The notes under the pieces are model-generated. The model was not told the DNA's origin. It saw only the letters and a list, made by a program, of their open reading frames with translations, and did no database searches. A stretch of 64,000 nucleotides of DNA from Rhodocollybia butyracea. Taxonomy: Eukaryota; Basidiomycota; Agaricomycetes; Agaricales; Omphalotaceae. Below, piece after piece: positions 11,753 through 21,200 of the stretch (positions are counted from its first letter, which is position 1; each line of letters starts with the position of its first letter). Position numbers and translations under genes: made by a program. The DNA lies in contig JADNRY010000280.1 in NCBI GenBank assembly GCA_015501585.1, positions 1 through 64,000 of the forward strand. The letters are read 5' to 3'.

Positions 11753-14102
11753 TCAAAACAGTTCCTCCTCTTCAGGCTTCCAGTTTTTCGCCTGATCCCA
11801 ATAACCTCTCAACTTTTCACCCAGCAATTCCTTTGCTGCACCATCAGTAGGACAACTTTTCGCTTTGAAACCGTTGAAAGCACGATCCTTTAACAAGCCC
11901 TCCCACACCAACCAGCACTTGTTGTCTTCGAGAGATATCGACTGATCAGCCTTATCATCGCGCATTTTTGAGGAAACAACAGGCCCAGCTTCACCCTCTC
12001 CTTCTTCACCCTCCAGAACGACATCCTCTGCACCTCTGGGCCTAGCAGCTTCGGTCCAAAGCATCCGCACTAGCATAAGCCGTTTATAATTCCGAATGAA
12101 CTTGGCAGCCCCTTCGACGTAAACAAGACTGAAGTTGGGGTTGAAGATACATACTCCCGTGAGGTTTAGTTGCTCGGCATTCTTGCGTACTTTGAACTGA
12201 TGTGCTGGGTCGACGAGTTTCTTGACCCTGGCAACTTGTAAATGGAAGAGTGGAAGAATAGAAAGTCGAAACTTACTTGAAAACAGCACCATAAATACCC
12301 TTCTTTTCTTCGTCAACTTTTTTGTTCTCAATCTTCTCCCTCCGCTGTTCGTCAGTAAGTTTCCTCTCCACGTTGGTCTTCTCATGCTGGTGTTTCCGCA
12401 TGGCAACTTCCCGCCGAACCTTGGCTTCCACACGAGTTGGGTCTTGAATCGCGTCGGACGTCAAGACCTTCATGAGGTTTGCGAGACGGACTAAGGTCGT
12501 ATGAGCCAGATGAAAGTAAAAAGACATGGAAAATGCTTGCCCTTCGGTGGGTCCGGGGGTAAAAGGCCCATCCTAATCCTATCTCTCTTGTCCTGCAGTT
12601 CGCTTGCCCGACGCAGTTTTCGCATCTTCTTCTGCTCCTTCTTCGTCAACATCATAGGTTTTAGAGCGACTTTGTTCTTGTCGCCTGGAGCAGGAATTTT
12701 GATGGGATGTTGGATGTATATGGTGATAGGCGCGTCCGATGTGTGAATATTGAGCGCAGAGATGCCGAGAGTAATAATATCGGCGTAGCTCTGGGTAGGA
12801 AGAAGGGGGCATCCCACCATTCGGCTTGAGGAGGCGGAGCTCGCTATTGGAAAGTATCAGACCAGCCTGGAATTCACTGTCAACATAATTACCTTGATGT
12901 TCCTCTCGATCCCCATGTCACCATCAAGGCCTGCTTTCCTTGCGCTCTCGGCAATCCTTTGCTTGAGGGCCTCCAACTTCTGGTCTTGACGCATCTGGTT
13001 ACCCATTGCAACATACTTTCCTTTGGGATTGAAGCGGAAATTGCGCCCAGAACGTTCCCTGGGAGCACCATCAAACCCTGTATCTTTCGACGAGCCAGAT
13101 GCATATGGATTTGCAGACTCGGTGACAGGGACAGGCGCCGGAGGAGGGGTTGGTGTTGCCACATTGCGAGCGTTTGCCTACAGAACTCATTTAAGGATAC
13201 AGACACAAACTATAGTTGATTGGAAACGTGCCTTGATCGAAGCGAACTTGGGCTGCATTGGCTTGTAGCGATCCTTTTTTGACTGAGGAGCAGCCGGTGT
13301 TTGGTCCAAAAGTAAAGGATGTGCGCTCATCTTGAGTCCAGAACCTTGTTGTGCTGGCTCCGGTGGGCGATTCTTATTCTTGCCAGTCTGAGGCATCGTC
13401 TGTAAAAGTGTGAGGTGAGATTGTTTGCATAATCGCATAAACACATACCATGTATGGATTATCCTTGACAGCCAGTTTACTCTGGTACTCGGTGACTTTG
13501 CGCTTGGCTTCCGCAACTCTGCGAGCCAAGTCATCCGTTATACCGGCAGGAGTTCCAGGGGTATTTGGCGTACCAGGTGTGGTCGGCGTGCGAGAAGTTT
13601 CGCCTCCTGAAGGCCGGCTTGGGAGAGAAGGCGAAGGCACAAGTGGCTTCTTCGGAAGAGATGTGGCAGCTGCTAGTTTTGGTGTCGGAGCAGCAATTGC
13701 AACGCTGGATCCAGGAAGTGTTACACTGGCACCACTGAGAACGTTGCTTCTCATTGCAGCCATCTTGGCGGCAATTTCTGCGCGCTTCTGAGCGATAAGA
13801 GCAGCACTTGCCTATGGAATAGAATGCGCGTGAATAAAGTCAGATTATGTTTAGGCAAGCAGAACTCACTTCTGAGCCGGATGGACCACCATTAGTTGTG
13901 TTCTGAAGGCAAAAAAGGTTATAGAACAATGTCAGAACAAGTTTTTGAAGAATATAATCACCTTGATAATATTGTACTCACATCACTATACAAGGAATCT
14001 AGTCAGCTTCAACTGTATATAAAAAGAAAACTCGGACCTTCTAATCCTTTTGGGACTCCCTGCATCACTGGCAGATTCCAATGGTCGCTTCCTGTCGCTC
14101 AT
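11753..14102 (-). CDS. PRP3: U4/U6 snRNP protein PRP3 (apparent one-base frameshift)
   Basis: PRP3 binds the U4/U6 duplex in the U4/U6.U5 tri-snRNP and is needed for spliceosome assembly. The product is about 630 aa. It starts MSDRKRPLESASDAGSPKRI. The PRP3 core is recognisable from EWWDA through PITIYIQHPIKIPAPGDKNK and LTKKEQKKMRKLRR to RLANLMKVLTSDAIQDPTR. The C-terminal DUF1115-type domain (KNAEQLNLTGVCIFNPNFSL, then YKRLMLVRMLWTEAARPR) ends EEEELF. Oddities: a predicted 4-nt exon at 13982-13985, two GC-AG introns (12491-12540 and 13178-13231), and a frame break in a run of five G/C at 12805-12809 between EWWDAP and LLPTQSYAD. PRP3 is expected to be essential, so the break is more likely a sequence error than a dead gene. 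The gene is head-to-head with MRPL16, 40 bp apart. Confidence 0.9.
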
Positions 14103-14142
14103 GGAGGCAAGAAAGCAAGAACGATGAATTTACATAAGCATC

Positions 14143-14858
14143 ATGCTTTCTTCCCTGTTCTCAAGGTCTTCGGCTGTCTTCAAGCCTCAGAACATATTCA
14201 CGGCTGTCTTTAAGCCTCAGAACATATTCACGCGAAATCGTGGCCAACTTGCGCCGCGTCAAGTAAAATATATAAAACGACACAAGGGTGTCATTCCCAT
14301 TCCGATTGGCGGTTCTATCAAGGGAACAACGCTTGCTTTTGGACAGTGGGGGCTCAGAATCAAGGGAAATGGCGTTCGGTTCAGTGCAAAGCAGCTTACC
14401 ACTGCAGAGGATGTCATTAAACGGAAACTCAAGGTTCTCAAAGGAACAAAGGTGTATTTGAGAGTATTTCCTGATATTCCAGTTTGCATAAAGGTGAGAG
14501 AAGTTTTCATGGTCAAATTGACAACAGCTGAACCTTCTGTAGGGAAACGAAACCCGTATGGGTAAAGGAAAGGGAACTTTTGAGTTCTGGGCTACCCGAC
14601 AGCCGATTGGACGTGTAATTTTCGAGATTGGTGGAAGTCCTATACGTGAAGAGCTTGCACGCGACAGTGCGTCTTCTACTACATCTCGAGGTTTTTCTCC
14701 TCATCCTTGCTGTAGTTTTGCGTCAAGCGGCCTCCAAACTGCCTACAACGATGGAATTTATCTCACGCTCCACGCCTCCGAGGTTAGGGAAAATTTCGAG
14801 CTGGGAACTGGCCCCACCAAAATCCGAGGCTCCTGTTCAGGATTCTGTCAGTGTTTAA
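14143..14858 (+). CDS. MRPL16: Mitochondrial large-subunit ribosomal protein L16 (uL16m)
   Basis: This is a bacterial L16-type protein of the mitochondrial 54S ribosomal subunit. A presequence of about 30 residues is followed by [20 protein letters not shown], then the hallmark [19 protein letters not shown] and [11 protein letters not shown], and it ends [17 protein letters not shown]...SVSV. Two introns give joins PVCIKGNETRMG and ELARDILRQAAS, both in frame. The length of about 200 aa fits the family. The presequence contains a 30-bp tandem duplication (14171-14200 and 14201-14230) that repeats [10 protein letters not shown]. It shares a 40-bp divergent promoter with PRP3, and the LYR-like gene follows 102 bp downstream on the same strand. 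Confidence 0.94.
14171..14230 (+). repeat. Two-copy 30-bp tandem duplication within MRPL16
   Basis: Two adjacent 30-bp units (14171-14200, 14201-14230) differ at one position (C to T). Being a multiple of three, the duplication keeps frame and repeats ten residues of the targeting sequence. The high identity suggests a recent event or an assembly artefact. Confidence 0.9.
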
Positions 14859-14960
14859 TTACACATGTACCATAATAATGATACTTTTCTACGTTACAAC
14901 ATGGAATTGTGTGATCATGAATTTCTGTCTCTGGTCAGTTAAGCGCCCCTTGTAGCCTGC

Positions 14961-15578
14961 ATGCCACTACCACCCTCTTTTACCAGTTTATATCGTCTTT
15001 TTCTGCGGACAAGCTCTACCTCTGTTCTACATCAGAGTCTAGCTACTCGAAACTTACGATCTCTTTGGCGACCGGTTTTCGCAGATGCCGCACAAGTGAT
15101 TACAAGGCTCAAAAACAGTCAGACATCTTCTGATCGAGAGACTCTCGAGAACTGGCTAAAAAACTGGGAAGAACAAAGTGAGTCGTGGTATTGTAGAACA
15201 ACCCGACACTAATGACATGTTACAGTGGACCATACACTCTCTTTTCTTTACGTCTCTGCTTCGTCTCGTGGTCTTTCTCATCAATTGACGCGCAATTTAT
15301 CACAACTGTATCATGCAGAATCCGAGCGATTGTGCAAACGAAAATACCCTGTCTGGAATGCCCAGCTGGCTCCAGGTGCTCGGGAGTATCAGATTCCAGT
15401 TCTCGAAGCAAGTCCAAAAGCAGCCGCGAAGGAACTGAAAGCGCGCCAATCTCAACACTTGGAGGACTGCGCGTGGCATCCTCTAGGTCTTGTTGTTGGT
15501 ATGGCGGAAGGAAGAGATAAACTATGCCTTGGCAGAATAGCTGTAAGGGCTAAAGCAAAAGCTCGCAGCACCACGTGA
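14961..15578 (+). CDS. Small LYR-motif-like fungal protein, probably mitochondrial
   Basis: A protein of about 190 aa in two exons. The N-terminus MPLPPSFTSLYRLFLRTSST contains an LYR tripeptide followed by Arg/Leu-rich helices (LATRNLRSLWRPVFADAAQV). LYR proteins are small mitochondrial factors used in respiratory-complex assembly, Fe-S delivery or ribosome biogenesis. The layout also recalls the fungal family of unknown function DUF1763; that assignment is from memory and tentative. The intron after NWEEQ starts GTGAGT and ends TTACAG, giving NWEEQMDHTLSFLYVSASSR. The C-terminal half (HPLGLVVGMAEGRDKLCLGR) is not a known domain to me. It sits between MRPL16 and a large unknown gene on the same strand with about 100 bp either side. 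Confidence 0.7.
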
Positions 15579-15675
15579 ATTTGTAGTTCGGTTTGCGCAG
15601 CTGAAGGCTGTTCGAATAGAATGTAGGTACATAAATGTTGACAACACAATTTTGAATCCGCAATTCCTTTCTTCC

Positions 15676-17895
15676 ATGAGTCTCGACCAGAACCTTTTCA
15701 CTCTTCAAGTAAAACCCAGCGAGACTGACCAAACCGTAGTAGACCTGGTTGATCCAGCCGGAAATGTATTTTATCGTAAACAAAGAATATCTGGTCCTGT
15801 TTATGCTGCACGACTATATGGTGAGTTCCAAATGCTTCATAAAGATCTCACTTAAGGATTCGTACAGATTTTGTTTCCCAGTCACTGCTAGTCACTGCTA
15901 CTGCTCCAAGCGCGACTAGTAAAGTCAAAATTCTCGAACTACAAAATCCATCGGTCCCTGTGGAGCTCAAAGCATCAGGGACTTTTACCACAAAGTGGCT
16001 ATTTCGTTGGGAGGGGTAAGTGGGCCATCGGCCTAAACTTCTGCTATCTCACAATGGGTGCCAGACACGAGTTTGAATGGAAACGGGAAGAATGTTACAT
16101 GATACGCAAACCTGATCCTCCAGTGCTCGTTGCAATAACCAAAGAGACTCCAGGACGCGTGCAATCTGCTTCAATTCAGGTATTGGATTACAACCTCAAT
16201 CGGTGAGAATCCTTGGCCCCCGACTTGCACAGATCACTAACGCGTAAAACAAGTTTCGACATAGATGATCGCAAAGGTCTCGAACTTGTCATTCTCACCT
16301 CGTTGCTGACATTCCTCGACTCGACCGATCCAAACAATTCAAAGGAAGACGACCAGCCCGTAGATCGCAAAAAATCGACATGGACTACGTTGTCACCGTT
16401 CTCGAAACCTCCTCTATCTCAGTCCATCCCGACATCCGGTGAACTTAGTGGCCCTTCATCTCATCTTAGACCTTCCATTTCACGAACCCGCGCTAAAAGC
16501 TCCCCTGGTCTTCGTAGCGTTACGCAACAATCCGCATTGACAGTCCCCATTCCCATATCTACACTAAGGAACTCTGAACCAGTGCTGGCATCTTCGCCCC
16601 TCACGCCTCCACCTACACCTCCTGTTCACCCGAGTAATGCTCATCTTTACGATCATCGCAGTCACATTCGCTCCAGTAGTAGCCTTGGAGTGGGAAGAGG
16701 ACAATCCGGTGTGGACCTTATTGCGCAGATGCATGCTCTTCGTAATGTAATGCATGAAGTTACTGTTCACCAGCAAGGTGATGTAGAAGATTACGCCAAG
16801 TTTTGTTGGAGATTGCTCAAAGTTTGTAACTCAATGGACTCTCCATTTTCTTCACTCAACTCCTCTAGGATGAAGCAATCACATTTATTACCATACGTTC
16901 GGGTAGTAGCTCTGAAGTGCAAAAAGTTCTGGAGGTTACTGAGGCTACGAAACGGATTAGGTTTCAAAAAGGTATACCCTGTCATGCTCATGATTGTCGG
17001 CTCTGTTGACAATAATTTCAGGATCATACGTCGATCTTTTACAATTTGTCACTTACTATCCTCTCCCAGTTGGAACCACGCGACAGAGACTTGAAGAAAG
17101 AACAAAGCTCTTATCCATGACTCCGAAACAAGCGAAGAAAGCCCAAGAAAAAAAAAGAAAGGAGGAAAAGAAACAGAAAGCAAAAGCAAATCTATCTATG
17201 CATCCTTCACTTGAAATTGAAGAGTTGCAAATACCACCTAAGAGTGTACAAGTCCGGTTGTCTAAGGTTGAGATTCAGGCCCAGGTCTCACCTTTACAAA
17301 CGGGAACGAGTCCTGAAAGTAAGGGCAAGGCAAATGCACAGGCACCAGGTTGGTGCAAAAGGATCAATTCAGAGAACAACACTGACATATATCTAATTCC
17401 AGTGCCTATAGCGGATCCTAGATTCCTGGTTCAACAACCACCTTCAGAAAGCCCCTCGCGCTTTTTCGTCCGTTCTTTACCATCATCGGAATCCTCATCT
17501 CGAGCGCAGGTCACCAACAACAGAGCAGGTGGGGCATGTTCTCATGCACTTGTATACACTTCCTCAAAATGCTTACCTACTCCGTTATAGCTCATCAGTC
17601 CAAACACTTGCGACCACACTCTTCGCACACACCGGCAACACAGGGCACCCCTCCGGCCCATTCTGCACCTGTAGCCTCTTCCTCCAATCTAGACTCTTCA
17701 GGTTCCCATTTGCCAGATAATGCACCGATTCCCGGCTCATCGAGTGTAACACACATGGAAAAGCCAATAGCACGAGCCACCACTGGAAAAAGGCCGATTG
17801 GTGGGCCTAGTCAACTGATTGAAGCTCCGCCGTCATACGCTGAGTTGGTGGCGGAGGGCGAGCGGCCTGTGGATATTCCAAAGCACAAACAATGA
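15676..17895 (+). CDS. Conserved hypothetical protein ending in a PPxY motif
   Basis: A multi-exon gene of about 570 codons; I do not recognise a named family. The N-terminal 170 residues look folded: LDQNLFTLQVKPSETDQTVV, a strand-rich part with WLFRWEGHEFEWKREECYMI, and QVLDYNLNRFDIDDRKGLEL. The pattern of a small molecule-like barrel followed by a central helix recalls LURP-one/Tubby-like domains, but this is a weak inference. The middle is Ser/Pro-rich. A helical segment (LIAQMHALRNVMHEVTVHQQ, then YAKFCWRLLKDEAITFITIR) leads to a Lys-rich coiled stretch. The last 20 residues contain EAPPSYAEL, a PPxY motif of the kind bound by WW domains of Rsp5/Nedd4 ubiquitin ligases. Introns at about 15821-15867 and 16019-16063, with several later ones, were needed to keep frame. 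Confidence 0.65.
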
Positions 17896-18249
17896 TGCTA
17901 TTATCTGCGAATGTGTAGTATACTGTACTATGGCCAAAGGCAAAAGTGGAAAGATATCTCACGTAGGTATTCAAATAGGACCATTGGTAGTCGTCGTCTT
18001 AAAGTGGTTTAATCTAGAAGTGACCGCATTATAACTGTAATGAGCGAAAGGCTCTTGTGAAGGGATTGGCTATACTTAGATTGGAACCGGCGCGTTACAG
18101 CCCGGATTGGGCGCTTATAACCTATTATGGTGGTTCGCGTCTAATTCGCAATTCACCGTGCCCACGGCTTTCATTGTCAAGTTCTTGTACTTTTATGTAC
18201 TTCTAGTCATGCTTAACCTCTAACCACTGAGCCAATCTGGATACCTTCA
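17896..18249. other. Gap: intergenic, holds a tRNA A-box-like match but no tRNA
   Basis: No gene is seen. On the minus strand, positions 18218-18234 read like a tRNA D-arm/A box (TGGCTCAGTGG followed by TTAGAG), but no B box or cloverleaf follows. The rest is probably the 3' region of the PPxY gene and the promoter of the AT-hook gene. Confidence 0.5.
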
Positions 18250-21200
18250 ATGGATGTCCAAGGAACGTCAGAGACTCGGAAAGATACGGAAACCTCGATT
18301 GAGAGTAAAAATCAACTCTGGGCGCCGGGCTCTCTCAATCCCTCAGTAGCATCAATTCCAAAAAAACGAGGAAGAAAACCAAAAGATGTTACAGGGAAGG
18401 CCAAACCATCCAACGTCGTAGAAAGGAAAACTGATTCTGCGTCTGCAAATCTCCCCAGAAAGAGGCAGAGTAGACTACGAGAAAGCTGTATGTGTCTCTA
18501 GGCCTTGCCGTCACAGTCATAATTTATTCATTTTCTTTCCCTTGAAGATAAATTGCCCACACCTGGTCAGTTTATATGAAAGAATCATTTTGCAATTTCC
18601 ATCTGCTTAAAGAACACTAGGCAACCCCGTATGGAAGGCATCACCCGTCTCGCTCTGCCTGACTGGCATCTCTACCGCCAGCGACACATCTGACTCAGGC
18701 CCCCGCCCGCGCCAGTGGTGTAGTAGTAAAGAGGAATTGCTAGCCATTCTTCCAGAGTTAGCGGTTCCAAAGTTGACTGTCAATTTTCCGGTTCCCACTA
18801 TTCTCATTGAGGAAACCGAAGGCATGTCGCTCTCGGACCCAAAACTGTCCGATGACAAACGCATGATAGAACTACGAATGTGAGTATTTGCCTTTGCTGA
18901 CGAGTATAAGCTCTAACAACAAGCTAGCGCGCGCGATTTTGCTTGCATGACTTTCGACTTGACCGAACTCCCAATCTCAGCTATACCCTCTACTGCCTCC
19001 AAAACCGAAAACCCCGAACTCTTGAGCACTTGCGCTCAAGTAAATTCTATGGACAGCGGGTTTGACCATTCGCCAAACTCTGTGAAGCCTCCTCCTGCTA
19101 CCGTCACATTGCCTTTGCCCTCCTCCGAAAATGTGATCTTACCCCAACAACCCAAACGCAATCGAAAGAGGGGATTCGATAATACTGCTCCACATCCCTC
19201 AGTGAAGCGTGGAAGAGTGGACTCCAGAACGAGTATTGTCCGTGCAGAGGGTCACCCGGGAGTCTCTTTACTCGCTGAGGAGAATTGCGAGGACCCTTTT
19301 CTGAAACTCGCCTCTGTATTAAATGGTCTACCTCCTTCATATCGAGAAAGCAGGCTAATTGCCCTTCCAACGGAATCCAGACTGACCATTCCATCTCTGT
19401 CCCTCGGTTTGAATGATCTCAATATGTTAAATTACGCAGAGATGTCGATGAAATCTGGATTACCAGACATGAGCAGCCTTGCCGCTGTGACCCCGCCGGT
19501 CATAGAGGACACTTCTGCCCAACGCTTTACTCCATTTGCACCATCAACCTCGAGTTACCAACCACTTGGTCCTCAGCCACCGCCCTCGACTGCGGACTTT
19601 AATCAACTTGCGCCTCAGTCCCAGTTTGTTTCCAAGGTGCCGATAAAGCTCGAGGTGTCAGATTATGGAGCAGAATCTTTAATTGTGGCGTTCACGTTAG
19701 CTGGAGAGAACAATTCTGTTCAACCTCCAGCTTCGACTCGTATGCCATCTACAAAAGGCAGACAGCGGGTCAGCAAGTCTTCAACAACTTTGAAAGGTTC
19801 ACAGAAAACGCGGTCGAAAGATACACCTGGTAATAGTATGATACATGTCAATGTTTCTATCAATCCTCCAGTGAAGCCCTCTTCTGGTGCCTTCACAAAC
19901 CCGACCAAATCTCGTCGGTGCAGCAGAATCAACCACGGAGGAGGCCTGTCCCAAAGGCTCACTCGGAAAACCACTGAATTAACGAGTGGTGGCGAGCCTC
20001 CTGCTGACGTTGGTTCCTCGAATCGTCCTGTGACTCGTGGCATCACGAGGGCGACACGGGAAAGGATCCTGAAGAGGAACAAAACTGGGTCTAGTTTAGC
20101 GTTGAAGAAAGCCGATGGAGCTGCTCGCCCTATTCGAACTAGGTCGCGTCTGGAAAAATCTTCGGAACCCAAACTGACTATCCGTATCCCTGCAAAAAAT
20201 ACTGTTTCGTCTGGATTACTATCTCCTCTCACTTCCATTGAGGATGTTCCTCCGGTGGTGGGTTGGGAAACGATGTACAAAGTTCCCTCTCCTCCTCCTT
20301 CTCCTTTGACTCCGTTAGAGGACCAAAGGGAAGTATTATTCGATAATCCTCAAATACCGGCATCGATATTGAAACATCCCAAATTTTCCCCAAAGAAGAA
20401 TGGAAGTAGCAGCTACGGATCCCCGCAGGTGAACGAGCCAGTGAAAGCGAAGACTTTGGCCGACCAAAAAACGACAGAGGTAGCTTCGTTGGGCAGGAGT
20501 GGTACTGATCTAGGTCAAGCGCAAAGAAAATCTCCGAACGGTGTATCTTCACACCCGGAATCCGAGTGTGTGATGCCCTCAAATTCGCTAACCACAGAAA
20601 CTCAATGGGTGTTGCCTCGAAGTTTTTTGAAATCAGGATATCTTCCAAATGGCCCACTCCCTACCAAAGACTTTGGACAACCGTCTCATAAGGCGAGACC
20701 CTTGTATCAGCCATCCATAACGATCCCAGCAACAACAACAGCAACGACAGAGTTTGCTGCCTTTCGTTCATGTCGTACCCCCGACGCTACCCCATCTTCG
20801 TCATCTAGTTCTGTGTCGATGGCCCAATGGAGAATTCCTCGATTGGAAACAAGCTCTGCTCCAATATTGGGTCTCTCCAGTATTCCTGATATGACCAACG
20901 TGATTCCGTCATCATCGTCTATCTCCACAGGGCGTTTCCTAACTCTGTTTTCTACGCATACCCACTCGACGCCTACATCACCACCTTCAAGTTACACTGG
21001 GCATGAACCGGTGTCGATTCCGTCGAAGCTTGTTAGTTTTACACCAAAATGTTTTCCTGTGGGCCCCGACGCAGGAAAGATGATGGATCTCCCTTTAACA
21101 GCACCTTTACCCGCCGAAGATAAACGCAGCTGGAAACGAAAGATTGGCGAGGTAGAACAAAACCCTGTATCCGGTAACAAGCGACCTCATTTATCTATAG

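Noticed and set aside
18218..18234. Minus-strand match to a tRNA A box/D-arm (TGGCTCAGTGG then TTAGAG)
   Set aside because: No B box (GGTTCGANTCC-like) and no acceptor-stem pairing follows within a tRNA-length distance. It is a chance match or a small tRNA/SINE relic.
19720..20280. 186-codon minus-strand open frame inside the AT-hook gene
   Set aside because: It lies opposite low-complexity Ser/Pro coding sequence and resembles no protein. It is an antisense shadow.
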